64,000 nucleotides of DNA from Taibaiella chishuiensis (GTDB lineage: Bacteria; Bacteroidota; Bacteroidia; Chitinophagales; Chitinophagaceae). The position numbers were made by a program, and so were the translations under genes. The notes under the pieces were generated by a model. It searched no databases and had not been told where the DNA came from. It saw only the letters and a list, made by a program, of their open reading frames with translations. The stretch lies in assembly GCF_003014535.1 (NCBI RefSeq), contig NZ_PYGD01000013.1, forward strand, positions 1 through 64,000. The letters are read 5' to 3'. Below are positions 25,814 through 35,265 of this stretch, in pieces. Each line of letters begins with the position of its first letter. Within the stretch, counting starts at the first letter, position 1.

Positions 25814-25871
25814 CGAACCAGCGACCCCTTGCACCCCATGCAAGTGCGCTACCGGGCTGCGCTACGTCCCG
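25798..25871 (-). tRNA. tRNA-Pro (anticodon GGG)
   Basis: On the minus strand the acceptor stem CGGGACG (25871-25865) pairs with CGTCCCG (25805-25799), with discriminator A at 25798. The D-arm is GCGC...GCGC; the anticodon stem CTTGC/GCAAG carries loop ATGGGGT with anticodon GGG. The T-arm contains GGTTCGAATCC. CCA is not encoded. Its 3' end is partly duplicated at 19382-19398 and 25691-25706. Confidence 0.95.
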
Positions 25872-25959
25872 AACTTCTAAACCGGGACGCGAAAGTAATG
25901 ATTTTTTTCATTTCTCAAACAAAAAAAAAGAAATAATCTTTGCAGCCAGAAAAACAACC

Positions 25960-27159
25960 ATGTCCGTAGTCCAAGATCCCTCCCACGAAACCGAATTTTC
26001 AGACCTGAAGGCCTGTGTCCTGTTACCCACTTATAACAATGCACAGACCCTCGAAGCAGTCCTCTTATCGCTTGCCGCCTATACCCGACAGATCATTGTC
26101 GTTAACGATGGCTCTACCGATGAGACGGAGGCGATACTGGCACGCTACCCTTTTCTGCAAATCGTAAGTTATACCCCCAACCGCGGCAAAGGCAATGCCC
26201 TGAAACAGGGCTTTCGTTATGCCTGGCAACAGGGCTACCAATATGCCATCTCTATCGACAGCGATGGCCAGCATTATGCCCAGGACCTGCCCGCCTTCCT
26301 GGGGGCGATAAAAGAACAGCCCGGCACGCTTATTATCGGCGCCCGCAATATGGACCAGGCGCATATACCCGGCAAAAGCAGTTTCGGTAATAAGTTTTCC
26401 AACTTCTGGTTCTGGGTCGAAACCGGTATCCGGCTGCCCGATACCCAGTCGGGCTACCGCCTCTACCCGCTCGCCCCCCTGTCGACGATGAAGTTCTTTA
26501 CCCGCAAATACGAATTCGAGATCGAGGCACCGGTACGCGTGGCCTGGAAAGGCGTTAAGGTAATACCGGTACCGGTATCGGTCTACTACCCGCCTGCCGC
26601 GGAACGGATCAGCCATTTCCGCCCTTTTAAAGATTTTACACGGATCAGTATCCTCAACACCTTCCTGACCCTGATCGCCCTGTTATGGATTCATCCCCGC
26701 AATTTTGTACGCCGGCTCAGCAGCCGCGAAGGCTGGGCCCAACTCTGGAAGGAAGTAATGGTACGTCCTGACGAGAGTAATGAACGTAAAGCCTGGAGCA
26801 TGGCTTTCGGCGTGTTTATGGGCATCTTCCCGGTATGGGGGTTCCAGTTGGCCATCGGCATTCCGCTGGCCATTTACCTGCGGTTGAATAAGGCGTTATT
26901 CCTGTTGGCGGCCAATGTCAGCATCTTCCCCATAACGCCCGTATTCTGGGCCCTGAGCCTGGTTACCGGCAAAATAATACTGGGTTACGAGGATTGGGCG
27001 TTCCGCTGGAAAGACATTACCCTTACCCAGTTTAAAGAAGCGGGCCTGGCCTTCTTCCTGGGGGGCGCCGTGCTGGCCCTGGCCCTGGGACTGCTTACCT
27101 TCCTGGTCTCGCTGCTCTTACTCAAGGCCTTCAGGAAGCCGGGCAGCGTACAGCAATAA
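25960..27159 (+). CDS. Family 2 glycosyltransferase fused to a DUF2062 membrane domain
   Basis: 399 residues from ATG 25960; upstream in-frame sequence crosses the tRNA and is not coding. The GT2 domain (about 15-245) has LLPTYNNAQTLEAVL, the nucleotide-binding VVNDGSTDET, the DxD-type SIDSDGQH and the acceptor motif DTQSGYRLYP. The C-terminal DUF2062 domain (about 275-395) has several membrane helices (SMAFGVFMGIFPVWGFQLAIG). It probably transfers a sugar to a lipid carrier or envelope lipid at the inner membrane. It stands alone, divergent from the tRNA, ahead of the fasciclin gene. Confidence 0.85.
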   Translation: MSVVQDPSHETEFSDLKACVLLPTYNNAQTLEAVLLSLAAYTRQIIVVNDGSTDETEAILARYPFLQIVSYTPNRGKGNALKQGFRYAWQQGYQYAISIDSDGQHYAQDLPAFLGAIKEQPGTLIIGARNMDQAHIPGKSSFGNKFSNFWFWVETGIRLPDTQSGYRLYPLAPLSTMKFFTRKYEFEIEAPVRVAWKGVKVIPVPVSVYYPPAAERISHFRPFKDFTRISILNTFLTLIALLWIHPRNFVRRLSSREGWAQLWKEVMVRPDESNERKAWSMAFGVFMGIFPVWGFQLAIGIPLAIYLRLNKALFLLAANVSIFPITPVFWALSLVTGKIILGYEDWAFRWKDITLTQFKEAGLAFFLGGAVLALALGLLTFLVSLLLLKAFRKPGSVQQ

Positions 27160-27236
27160 GTTATAAAACCTATAAAAAGCTGTTGATGTACAACCAATAC
27201 ACAACTAGCGTGTTGTAATAAAAAAAAACAACATCG

Positions 27237-27785
27237 ATGAAAAAAGTCGTACTGGCCGCACTCCTGGCTTTAGGCCTCGGAGCCGCCGCACCAACAGCGC
27301 TGCATGCACAAACCCAGGCCAAGCTGAATGCCGCCCGAAACCAGACGGTAATGGCGTTCCTGATCCAGTCTTCGCCGGAGTACGCTACCCTCGTAAAGTC
27401 GATCAATGCCGCAGCATTGGAGAAAACCTTCGCCGGCCAGGGTAGTTATACCGTATTCGCACCCACCAATAAAGCCTTTGAAAGCCTGCCTCCCGGCCAG
27501 CTCGACTTCCTGCTGAAACCGGAGAACATCGACTCGCTGCAGAAAATCCTTACCTATCATGTGATTTCCGGTCCGCAAACGGTTGCCGAAATTCATGAAA
27601 AGATTAAACAGGCCGGCGGCGAATACACCGCGCCTACCATCGGCGAAGGCGGTAATGTAACTTTCCTGGTAGAAGGTAATAATGTAGTGATCAAAGACGC
27701 CCATGGCTTCCGTTCGGTATTATTACCGCCCGTTAAAACGACCAATGGCATCATCTACCGGATGGATAAAATACTGATCCCATGA
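27237..27785 (+). CDS. Exported fasciclin-domain protein
   Basis: 182 residues. Signal peptide about 1-24 (cut after LHA). One FAS1 domain (about 38-181) has the conserved TVFAPTNKAFESLP (H1 box), LQKILTYHVISG and the terminal NGIIYRMDKILIP (H2 box). FAS1 proteins mediate adhesion or matrix contacts; in Bacteroidota they are usually periplasmic or surface-bound. It has its own terminator (27840-27880) and no operon partner. Confidence 0.9.
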   Translation: MKKVVLAALLALGLGAAAPTALHAQTQAKLNAARNQTVMAFLIQSSPEYATLVKSINAAALEKTFAGQGSYTVFAPTNKAFESLPPGQLDFLLKPENIDSLQKILTYHVISGPQTVAEIHEKIKQAGGEYTAPTIGEGGNVTFLVEGNNVVIKDAHGFRSVLLPPVKTTNGIIYRMDKILIP

Positions 27786-27839
27786 TTTTTTAAGGAAGCG
27801 CCGGAGCAGTAATGATAAATTGGATTTCTTAATGTAATT

Positions 27840-27880
27840 TTGGAAAAGCTTTATTACAGAGCTTTTCCAAATTTATTTTT
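27840..27880 (+). terminator. Intrinsic terminator after the fasciclin gene
   Basis: TTGGAAAAGCT (27840-27850) pairs with AGCTTTTCCAA (27860-27870), followed by ATTTATTTTT. Confidence 0.75.
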
Positions 27881-27903
27881 ACCCCTACTTATAAGAGTTT
27901 ATC

Positions 27904-29334
27904 GTGCAAACCAGCGAACGCATTTCGATATTTGACATTTTTAAGATTGGTGTTGGTCCCAGCAGTTCCCATACATTAGGCCCATGGCGTGCGGCATTGC
28001 AATTCCTGGAAAGCATAAAGAAAGGAAAAGGCTTACATGCCGTAACGCAGGTACGCGTATTGCTGTATGGTTCGCTGGCTAAAACCGGCCACGGGCATGG
28101 TACCGATGTTGCCGTTATGCTCGGCCTTTGCGGCGAAGATCCCGTTACTTTCGATGTCAATAAGATCGACCCCACGATACTATCGCTCCATACCCACAAA
28201 CGTATGCTGCTGGGCGGCGTACAGGAGATCGAATTCCGTCCCGGCGAAGACATCGAGTTCCTGATGACAGAATCGTTGCCGCACCACCCCAACGCACTTA
28301 CTTTTCTCTGCACCTTTAACGATGGCGATTCCATTGCCGAAACTTATTATTCCATAGGCGGCGGCTTTGTCGAAAAAGAAGGCGCTGCCAACGATGCGGC
28401 GGCGGCTACCGAACTCTATTTCCCGATCGATAACGCCCAGGACCTGATGCACTGGTGTATCAAAACAGGGCTGAGCATTTCGGAGATCGTGATGGAAAAC
28501 GAAATTGCCTGGCGCAGCGAAGACCAGACCCGCGCCGGCATTTTACAGATTTGGCATACTATGCAGGAGTGCATTTACCGCGGCTGTCATAAGGAAGGTA
28601 AATTGCCCGGTGGCCTGGATGTGTCGCGCCGTGCAGCGCCACTCAACAAACGCCTGCTTAAAGGTAAAAACTACAGCAACTATACCGAATGGCAGCAGGC
28701 GATACGCGAAGGCGGTCATAACTTCCAGTACATACTGGACTGGGTAAGCTGTTTTGCCCTGGCGGTAAACGAAGAGAACGCATCCTTTAGCCGCGTGGTC
28801 ACTGCGCCTACCAATGGCGCTGCGGGCGTAATTCCGGCCGTGCTCCATTATTTCGTTACCTTCTGCGATGGCGATTCGGAAGAGAAGATCATCCAGTTCC
28901 TGCTTTGCGCTTCGGAAATCGGCAGCATCTTTAAAAAAGGCGCTACCATTTCGGCGGCTATGGGCGGATGCCAGGCCGAGATCGGTGTATCGTCGGCGAT
29001 GGCGGCAGCAGCGCTTACCGAATGTCTCGGCGGCAGTGTACGGCAATGCCTGATGGCTTCGGAGATCGCCATGGAACACCACCTGGGTCTTACCTGCGAC
29101 CCCGTAGCGGGCCTGGTGCAGGTACCCTGTATCGAACGCAATACCATGGGCGCCATCAAGGCCATTACCGCGGCACAGCTGGCCCTGCAGAGTAACCCCT
29201 ACAATGCCCGCGTATCGCTGGATGCCGTGGTAAAGACCATGTGGGAGACCGCACTCGATATGAATACCAAATACAAAGAAACTGCCGATGGCGGCCTGGC
29301 CATCAATATACCGCTGGGATTGAGCGAATGCTGA
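27904..29334 (+). CDS. sdaA: L-serine ammonia-lyase (iron-sulfur serine dehydratase)
   Basis: 476 residues, single-chain form with beta domain (about 1-160, opening [21 protein letters not shown]) and alpha domain (about 180-470). The alpha domain holds the cysteines for a 4Fe-4S cluster: [25 protein letters not shown]. It converts L-serine to pyruvate and ammonia in the cytoplasm. The start is a GTG at 27904, directly before the conserved N-terminal motif; no ATG lies closer. It is followed by a strong terminator. Length and cysteine set are normal for the family. Confidence 0.93.
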   Translation: MQTSERISIFDIFKIGVGPSSSHTLGPWRAALQFLESIKKGKGLHAVTQVRVLLYGSLAKTGHGHGTDVAVMLGLCGEDPVTFDVNKIDPTILSLHTHKRMLLGGVQEIEFRPGEDIEFLMTESLPHHPNALTFLCTFNDGDSIAETYYSIGGGFVEKEGAANDAAAATELYFPIDNAQDLMHWCIKTGLSISEIVMENEIAWRSEDQTRAGILQIWHTMQECIYRGCHKEGKLPGGLDVSRRAAPLNKRLLKGKNYSNYTEWQQAIREGGHNFQYILDWVSCFALAVNEENASFSRVVTAPTNGAAGVIPAVLHYFVTFCDGDSEEKIIQFLLCASEIGSIFKKGATISAAMGGCQAEIGVSSAMAAAALTECLGGSVRQCLMASEIAMEHHLGLTCDPVAGLVQVPCIERNTMGAIKAITAAQLALQSNPYNARVSLDAVVKTMWETALDMNTKYKETADGGLAINIPLGLSEC

Positions 29335-29346
29335 TCCACCTACGGA

Positions 29347-29387
29347 AAACAAACGCGGCGCATACCAGGTATGCGCCGCGTTTGTTT
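29347..29387. terminator. Bidirectional hairpin terminator
   Basis: AAACAAACGCGGCGCATA pairs perfectly with TATGCGCCGCGTTTGTTT around a 5-nt loop, between the convergent serine dehydratase and TPR genes. A/T flanks on both sides suit termination in both directions. Confidence 0.8.
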
Positions 29388-29400
29388 GAATAACATTCTA

Positions 29401-30291
29401 TCAGTGTTTATAAACGATATCAAATCCTTTTGCCCTGGCTTCCTTATACACCTTCGCCGCCTCTTCCTTCTTGCCGCAACGGTAGAGGTAAACGGCCTTT
29501 TGCTGGTACCAGTATTGCGGACTTGACTCCTCGTACCGGCGGACATCTTCCAATACTTTGCGCATTTTCGCTTCCTGCTTATGGTTACAATAGAAGTTGG
29601 CCAGCGCGTTCCAGTACACCGCTTCTGAAGGCTGCAGTTCGTAAGCCCTTACCAGGTCCTGTTCTTCTTTTCGGGGATCGTTTTTATGATGAAAAGAATT
29701 TTGCCACCAGTAGTGCGGGTTATCGGGCATCATACCGACCAGCTTGTCGGAGATCGCCGTCATACGTTGTTCCATCACCTTCGGACGGGTACCTTCTTTT
29801 AATTGATAGAGCTCGTACAATTGTGCCCACAGGTCTGCATTGCCAGGCTCTGCAGCAGCCTTTTGTTCAAAGATCGCGATACTGCGCTTCAGGTAGCGAT
29901 TGGCTTCCCCGTAGTCATTCCGGCCATACCAATAGATCCAATGCAGTTTATGGTAGCAGAGAAAACAAGCCGAATCGAGGACCAGTGCTGCTTTAAAATG
30001 CCCCATAGCCTGGCTTTCCCGGTGTGCATACAAGTCGAGCAGCCCCAGGGTTACTTCGCCGTTGCCGGCCATCTGCCGGTCATCCGAACGGGCCAGCAAC
30101 AGGGCCTCCCGCCGGAAATTGATGACTGAAGTATCATAATAAAAATGCTCCGGCGACTGGTACAAGCCGGCCAGGTAGCGGTTTACAAAGGCCAGGGTAT
30201 CCTGCTGCGTGGATAAGGGCATAACCTCCTGCGCCATTAAAGCGCCGGCCAGTCCTGACAACAGGCTAAGCGATAAAAAAACTTTTTTCAT
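29401..30291 (-). CDS. Exported TPR-like protein
   Basis: 296 residues from ATG 30291 (MKKVFLSLSLLSG), selected because a standard signal peptide (cut after LMAQ) begins there; the longer frame overlaps the upstream region. The body is a series of TPR-type helical pairs (LGLLDLYAHRESQAMGHFKAAL, YGEANRYLKRSIAIFEQ, DLVRAYELQPSEAVYWNALA, KKEEAAKVYKEARAKGF). The role, probably protein-protein interaction in the periplasm, is not specified by sequence. It lies 17 bp after the rRNA methyltransferase gene and is probably cotranscribed. Confidence 0.8.
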   Translation of the reverse strand: MKKVFLSLSLLSGLAGALMAQEVMPLSTQQDTLAFVNRYLAGLYQSPEHFYYDTSVINFRREALLLARSDDRQMAGNGEVTLGLLDLYAHRESQAMGHFKAALVLDSACFLCYHKLHWIYWYGRNDYGEANRYLKRSIAIFEQKAAAEPGNADLWAQLYELYQLKEGTRPKVMEQRMTAISDKLVGMMPDNPHYWWQNSFHHKNDPRKEEQDLVRAYELQPSEAVYWNALANFYCNHKQEAKMRKVLEDVRRYEESSPQYWYQQKAVYLYRCGKKEEAAKVYKEARAKGFDIVYKH

Positions 30292-30308
30292 AAAGACCAT
30301 AGGGCACC

Positions 30309-31703
30309 TTAGCGGATATCCATCCTGATGCGCCAGTTTTTGGGGTAATAGTTGTTCATCCGGTTGGGCAACCATTTGCCCCAGCCCAGGCCCAGGCCGC
30401 CAAAGGTCACTACCTGCCAGCCTTTTAAAGCATGTTCTTTCCGGATCTCTTCTTTCTTCATAAACAGCAGCGCCTCTTCCCGGCTTACTTCCAGGGCAGG
30501 CAGTTCAGCAGACAGGTGTATACTCAAAGCCAGCTCATGATCCGGGATCTCATCTTTGCCGGCCAGCTTACCCAGGGCGGTTCCCGTCTTTTTGATCCGC
30601 AACCTGGGCTGCAGGTACTCGTAATCTTTCTGGTGTACCGGGTGCAGGCCGTAAAACTCTTCGTTACGCTCCACGGCCAGTAAGGGCACCTTCATAAACC
30701 GCGACCAGCGGGCACTTTCGTCCTTGCCCTTACGCGCAGCGCCGGCTGCGCCTTTTTTCTTTTCGCTCCTGTCTTTTTTCTGCGGCGCTTCCTCCTGGTC
30801 TTCCGGCTTGCGGAAAGCCGCCAGGAAAAAGCCTTCGCCCTGCAGCTTCCAGGGATAAAAGCGGTAACCATATGCCTGGTGTGCGGCCGAACGGGTTTCG
30901 ACAATCTGCCAATCCTCCTGTACCGGTACGGCCTGGCTTTCCAATTGAAAGTTGTCGCAAAGCCAATCGAGCACTTCTTCGTTCTCTTCGGGCGAGTAAG
31001 AACAGGTAGCGTACAACAGCAGGCCGCCGGGTTTGAGTGCAGGCAACGCATCGGCTACAATCCGCTTCTGGCGCTCGCTGCAGAGCTTTACATGCTCCGG
31101 CGACCATTCGTCCATAGCCGCCTCATCTTTGCGCCAAAGGCCGGAACCCGTACAGGGCGCATCGATCAGCATGATATCGAAATAAGCGCCCAGCGCTGTA
31201 AAGTCTTTCGGATCGTTTTGGGTTACCCAGGTATTCATTTGCCCCCAGCGGCTCATATTCTCCGCCAGTATTGCCGCGCGGGGCTGGATCACTTCGTTGG
31301 CGATCAGCAGGTCTTCGTCGCGCAGCAGGCCGGCCAGCAAGGTACTTTTACCACCGGGTGCAGCGCAGAGGTCGAGCAGCCGCAAAGCAGGACCAGTACG
31401 GTCGGCCAGCGCTTCTACGGCATGTTGTACAAACATGGATGAGGCCTCCTGTACATAATAAGCACCGGCATGAAATAAGGGATCCAGTGTAAATACCGGC
31501 CGCTCGCCGAGATAACGGCCTGTACTGCACCAGGGCACCTGGCCGGTTAGGGCAAAGGACAGGTCTGCCGGTTTGCGGGGGTTAAGCCGCAGCGATGTTA
31601 CGGCGGCTTGTTCGTGTGCCTGCAGCAATGCCGCAGGGTCGATACGGCCGGCACCGGCCACGGGGCTCAATTGCCCGAGGATATGAGAAAGCTGTTCGTT
31701 CAC
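30309..31703 (-). CDS. RsmF/NOL1-type RNA cytosine-5 methyltransferase
   Basis: 464 residues. The N-terminal domain leads into a Rossmann methyltransferase with SAM motif LDLCAAPGGKST, catalytic-site motif DAPCTGSGLWRKD (around residue 180) and the second cysteine ATCSYSPEENE (around 231). A Lys/Glu-rich linker (about 305-330) precedes a C-terminal RsmF-type RNA-binding domain (GWQVVTFGGLGLGWGKWLPN). It methylates cytosine in 16S rRNA or tRNA; the exact target base cannot be read from sequence. It is the upstream gene of a pair with the TPR protein. Confidence 0.9.
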   Translation of the reverse strand: MNEQLSHILGQLSPVAGAGRIDPAALLQAHEQAAVTSLRLNPRKPADLSFALTGQVPWCSTGRYLGERPVFTLDPLFHAGAYYVQEASSMFVQHAVEALADRTGPALRLLDLCAAPGGKSTLLAGLLRDEDLLIANEVIQPRAAILAENMSRWGQMNTWVTQNDPKDFTALGAYFDIMLIDAPCTGSGLWRKDEAAMDEWSPEHVKLCSERQKRIVADALPALKPGGLLLYATCSYSPEENEEVLDWLCDNFQLESQAVPVQEDWQIVETRSAAHQAYGYRFYPWKLQGEGFFLAAFRKPEDQEEAPQKKDRSEKKKGAAGAARKGKDESARWSRFMKVPLLAVERNEEFYGLHPVHQKDYEYLQPRLRIKKTGTALGKLAGKDEIPDHELALSIHLSAELPALEVSREEALLFMKKEEIRKEHALKGWQVVTFGGLGLGWGKWLPNRMNNYYPKNWRIRMDIR

Positions 31704-31747
31704 TGGAGAGATCTTTTTAAAAGCGCAGAGCGCAGGGGCAAAGTTCG

Positions 31748-32875
31748 TTAAATACCGATACCAATCCCCATTTCAAATAATTCGGCGGTAGTGGTATGGG
31801 TTTTCAGGATCGCCGAGAAGAAGAGTTCCTTCAGCAGGCCCTTTTCCCGTTGTACCAGGTAAAGGTTGCCGCCGATCTTTTGGTAAAAATCAGACTTCTG
31901 ATCGTCCATTTTATGAAGGTAATAACCTGCCTGCGCGATAAGGCCGATACGGCCCACCAGGAACTCATTACCGAGGAATACCGCTACCTGTGTGGACTGG
32001 GCCCCTTCGCTGCCCCTGAAGTGTTCGATACTTTTAAGCAGGCTGTACATGCGGGTATTGTAATAGATATCGGCGCCGCCATAAACTTTGTTCTTGCTCC
32101 AGTAACGCTTGCTTACGTACAACGCCCCCATATACACCGGGTACAGGGGACCGTCGGCCGGCGGACTTTCTACAAAGGCAATGCTGGCCCTGCCCTGCAG
32201 CAGCCAGCGGTTTTTGAGGGGTTCGAGCGGGCGCCGTATAGGATCCGGCCGCGAGGTTACGGGAAAATAACGCAGCCCGATATGCCCGCCCCACATATTG
32301 ATACCGAGGTTGGGCTGCTGGAAAGAAGCATTGGATACATGGGAAAAATTAAGACCGGCCTGCAGGTCCCATTGGTCGCTGATATGCCAGCGCAGATCGG
32401 TAGAGAAAGGGCTGAGGTTATTCCAATGCCCGCCGATCACGGTGTTTTCCGTATTGGCTACAGGCGTGCGTTGATAGGGCTTGGTTACATAACATACACC
32501 CATACCCAGCCGCAGGGTCCATTCAATATTCTTGCCATGCACCAGCGGGAACTGGATATTGGGAAAGATGCCGAATACCTGGCCGTAAACATCATTTTTA
32601 TTGTAGTTGGTATAGTACAGGCCTACGCCCAACTGCGGGTTATGCCGCCGTTGCTGCCAGTCTTTCTGACCGTAACACTGTTTTACAAAATTGAGCTCGG
32701 CGGAATAGGACCGTTCGGGTAAGGTGCCGGTAAAACGGGCGGTATGTTTGATCATTTTGCCCATCATTACATTGCCTTCTATGCCAAAGCCCTTCCAGCT
32801 TTGCTGTTCCTGCGCCATAAGCGGTAAGGAACAGCAAAAAAAGAACGATACTAAAACATAAAAAGACCTGGGCAT
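31748..32875 (-). CDS. Outer-membrane acyloxyacyl hydrolase (PagL-like)
   Basis: 375 residues from ATG 32875 (MPRSFYVLVSFFF), which begins a signal peptide ending LMAQ; the longer frame is not needed. Beta-barrel pattern throughout. The segment NFSHVSNASFQQPNLGIN (around residues 175-192) matches the PagL signature, in which the His and Ser form the catalytic pair. PagL enzymes remove the 3-O-acyl chain from lipid A at the outer membrane. The C-terminal half is a second set of beta strands longer than classical PagL (about 170 residues), so deacylase activity is probable but not certain. Followed by the GT2 gene upstream on the same strand. Confidence 0.72.
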   Translation of the reverse strand: MPRSFYVLVSFFFCCSLPLMAQEQQSWKGFGIEGNVMMGKMIKHTARFTGTLPERSYSAELNFVKQCYGQKDWQQRRHNPQLGVGLYYTNYNKNDVYGQVFGIFPNIQFPLVHGKNIEWTLRLGMGVCYVTKPYQRTPVANTENTVIGGHWNNLSPFSTDLRWHISDQWDLQAGLNFSHVSNASFQQPNLGINMWGGHIGLRYFPVTSRPDPIRRPLEPLKNRWLLQGRASIAFVESPPADGPLYPVYMGALYVSKRYWSKNKVYGGADIYYNTRMYSLLKSIEHFRGSEGAQSTQVAVFLGNEFLVGRIGLIAQAGYYLHKMDDQKSDFYQKIGGNLYLVQREKGLLKELFFSAILKTHTTTAELFEMGIGIGI

Positions 32876-32894
32876 CGATACCGGACCGGGGGGA

Positions 32895-33635
32895 TTATTC
32901 GTAAATCTTATATTTGGCCAGTTTCCATTTATGCAGGCGGTGCTGCAGCGACACACGCAATACGCCCATGCCATACTTGGCACTGCGCCTGAAATTGATA
33001 CTGGAAGCCTCTTCGAAGTATTTGGTCGGACAGGTGATCTCGGCCACTTCGTAGCCTTTCATAAAGATCTGGGAAACCATTTCGTTGTCGAAAACGAAAT
33101 CGTCGTTATTGGCCATGAAATTGATATTGCGCAGCACCTCGCCGGAAAATGCACGGTAGCCGGTATGGTATTCGCTCAGCTTCTGGTTGATCAGCACATT
33201 TTCGAACAGGGTCAGGCAACGGTTAAATACGTATTTGTAAAGCGGCATACCACCGTTCAGCGCACCTTTGCCCAGGATACGGGAACCGAATACAACCGGG
33301 TAAAGATCATTGGCGATGATATAACACATAGACGGGATAAGCTTGGGCGTGTACTGGTAGTCGGGGTGCAGCATGATCACGATATCGGCGCCCAGTTCCA
33401 GTGCTTTTGTATAACAGGATTTCTGGTTGCCGCCATAACCTTTATTCTGCTCGTGGCGTACAATGTGTTTAATACCCAGCTTGCGTCCTACATCCGAGGT
33501 ATCATCTTTACTATGATCATCAACCAGTACAACATCGTCAACCAGATCAAATGGGATCTCGTTATAGGTTCTTTCCAGGGTAAGGGCGGCATTGTAAGCC
33601 GGCAGTACAACAACTATTCTTTTTCCGTTTAGCAT
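32895..33635 (-). CDS. Family 2 glycosyltransferase, DPM1/polyprenyl-phosphate type
   Basis: 246 residues with a single GT2 domain: VVVLPAYNAALTLERTYNEIP, VLVDDHSKDDT, the NKGYGGNQKSCY motif and the MLHPDYQYTP metal-binding site, with acceptor HTGYRAFSGEVL. No membrane helices. It resembles dolichyl/undecaprenyl-phosphate mannose or glucose synthases, which load a sugar onto a lipid carrier. Donor and acceptor are not determinable. It lies 19 bp upstream of the PagL-like gene on the same strand and is likely cotranscribed, consistent with envelope-lipid modification. Confidence 0.88.
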   Translation of the reverse strand: MLNGKRIVVVLPAYNAALTLERTYNEIPFDLVDDVVLVDDHSKDDTSDVGRKLGIKHIVRHEQNKGYGGNQKSCYTKALELGADIVIMLHPDYQYTPKLIPSMCYIIANDLYPVVFGSRILGKGALNGGMPLYKYVFNRCLTLFENVLINQKLSEYHTGYRAFSGEVLRNINFMANNDDFVFDNEMVSQIFMKGYEVAEITCPTKYFEEASSINFRRSAKYGMGVLRVSLQHRLHKWKLAKYKIYE

Positions 33636-33694
33636 GAATGTGAATTACGCAAGTGCAATTGCAAAATAAAAAATCTATTATAAACCCGAGCGTG

Positions 33695-34153
33695 TTATTT
33701 TAAACTTCCCTGGGTATGCAGGATCTGCATCCCGGTGGAAACAAGGTTACTCGTGGCCTTGGATAGTAAAACATCCCGGTCGTTGAAAACCCTTACTTCC
33801 GCGTTAATTATTTTTTTCCCCTGCCGGATGATCTCCGCCACAGCGGTGATACGCTCCCCTTCGGAGGCGGCATACAGGAAGTCGGTATGGAGGGAAACAC
33901 TGGTGTAATGCAGCTCGGCCTCGAGGCTTACAATAGCCCAGCCGATAGCCTCGTCGATAACCAGCGACATCATACCCCCGTGGATATTGCCGAACGGGTT
34001 ACACATTTCCCTTCGGATCAGTACGGACATGACCGCCTTTCCCTTTTCGATCTGCTCCAGCCTTGGTTTCAGCCAGTTGCCTGCGGGCGACCTCGAATCT
34101 TCAATCACCGTGCCCTGCATTTCCCGGAGCCTTTCCAAAAGTTTTGCTGCCAT
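33695..34153 (-). CDS. PaaI-type hotdog-fold thioesterase
   Basis: 152 residues from ATG 34153 (MAAKLLERLREMQG); the longer frame adds an improbable leader in the shared promoter region. The hotdog motif NPFGNIHGGMMSLVIDEAIGWA (about residues 62-83) contains the HGG with following acidic residue used in catalysis. It hydrolyses acyl-CoA thioesters in the cytoplasm, with unknown acyl specificity. Divergent from oxyR with 76 bp between the start codons, so the two may share regulatory sequence. Confidence 0.85.
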   Translation of the reverse strand: MAAKLLERLREMQGTVIEDSRSPAGNWLKPRLEQIEKGKAVMSVLIRREMCNPFGNIHGGMMSLVIDEAIGWAIVSLEAELHYTSVSLHTDFLYAASEGERITAVAEIIRQGKKIINAEVRVFNDRDVLLSKATSNLVSTGMQILHTQGSLK

Positions 34154-34196
34154 TACAATTATGTATATTTTTAAACGCTGCAAAGCTACAATCTAT

Positions 34197-34204
34197 TATC
34201 TTTG
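34197..34204 (+). promoter_or_regulatory. TAnnTTTG promoter element of oxyR
   Basis: TATCTTTG matches the Bacteroidota -7 consensus, 25 bp upstream of the oxyR ATG. Confidence 0.55.
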
Positions 34205-34229
34205 TTTCCTTCAAAAAAATCACCTTTAT

Positions 34230-35186
34230 ATGACGCTTACTCAACTCGAATACGTAGTATCCGTAGCCACCTATAAGAGCTTTGTTGCAGCAGCAGAAAA
34301 AAGCTTTGTAACCCAACCCACCTTGAGTATGCAGATACACAAGCTGGAAGAGGAGCTTAATGTAAGGCTTTTCGACCGGAACAAACACCCCATTACCTGT
34401 ACCGAAGTAGGTGAAGAAATCGTAAGGCAGGCAAAAGTAATTCTTGCCGAAGCCAATAAGATCCAGGAGCTTATACAACACCGCCAGGGCTCTGTAGCCG
34501 GCACGTTCCGTATGGGCATTATCCCTACCCTCGCCCCCTTTATCCTGCCCCAACTGCTGGAAAACCACGCCAAGGCCCACCCTGAACTGCGCCTCATCGT
34601 AACCGAAATGCAGACCAAGGACATTATCAAAAAACTGAAAGACGACGAAATCGATTGCGCCCTGCTGAGCACGCCGCTCGAAGAAGCGCATATTAAAGAA
34701 TATCCTTTATTCTACGAATCACTGGTCGCTTACTTCGGCAAAGACGAAAAAGCACTGACCAAAAGGCTCGTAACCCCCGAAGACATCGATATGAAACGCA
34801 TCTGGATGCTGAACGAAGGCAATTGCCTGCGCAACCAGATCATGAACCTCTGTAGCGAACATATCGACAAACTGCAGGAAAACCGCCCTTACCAATACGA
34901 ATCGGGCAATGTAGAAACCCTGCGTAAAATGGTCGATAAAAACGGCGGTGTAACCATTTTACCGGAACTCGCCACTTTCGAATTTACCGAGGACCAGAGC
35001 GAAAACGTGCGCTACTTCGACGGCGAAGAGCCCGTGCGCGAAATATCGCTGGTCACCAACGATCACTTTGTACGGCTTTCGGTGCTGCAAACCCTGATGG
35101 ACGAGATCCTGAAACTGGTACCGGAAAAAATGAGGGTACAAAAGAAAAACCGCAAAATCTTAAGGATCCAGGCTGCCAAGCTGTAA
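34230..35186 (+). CDS. oxyR: OxyR, hydrogen-peroxide-sensing LysR regulator
   Basis: 318 residues from ATG 34230 (MTLTQLEYVVSVATYKSF); the open frame extends further upstream but that part lies in the divergent thioesterase gene. The winged helix-turn-helix contains FVTQPTLSMQIHKLEEEL. The regulatory domain has LNEGNCLRNQIMNLC, with Cys199 and Cys208, the same numbering as in E. coli OxyR. These form the activating disulfide on peroxide exposure. It probably controls catalase and peroxidase genes elsewhere. Monocistronic, with a promoter element upstream and a strong terminator downstream. Confidence 0.93.
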   Translation: MTLTQLEYVVSVATYKSFVAAAEKSFVTQPTLSMQIHKLEEELNVRLFDRNKHPITCTEVGEEIVRQAKVILAEANKIQELIQHRQGSVAGTFRMGIIPTLAPFILPQLLENHAKAHPELRLIVTEMQTKDIIKKLKDDEIDCALLSTPLEEAHIKEYPLFYESLVAYFGKDEKALTKRLVTPEDIDMKRIWMLNEGNCLRNQIMNLCSEHIDKLQENRPYQYESGNVETLRKMVDKNGGVTILPELATFEFTEDQSENVRYFDGEEPVREISLVTNDHFVRLSVLQTLMDEILKLVPEKMRVQKKNRKILRIQAAKL

Positions 35187-35210
35187 CCCGGACCACTGAT
35201 ACCGATAAAG

Positions 35211-35250
35211 AAAAAGAGACCGATCCTGTGATCGGTCTCTTTTTCTTTTT
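35211..35250. terminator. Intrinsic terminator after oxyR
   Basis: AAAAAGAGACCGATC pairs with GATCGGTCTCTTTTT around CTGT. Symmetrical A/T flanks let it serve the convergent glycosyltransferase gene as well. Confidence 0.8.
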
Positions 35251-35265
35251 AATAGCTGCAACCGT

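Noticed and set aside
25789-25959. N-terminal extension of the GT2-DUF2062 gene
   Set aside because: This stretch is the tRNA-Pro gene on the opposite strand; the protein start is ATG 25960.
33987-34229. N-terminal extension of OxyR
   Set aside because: It overlaps the divergent thioesterase gene; the LysR domain begins at ATG 34230, and from there the cysteines number 199 and 208.
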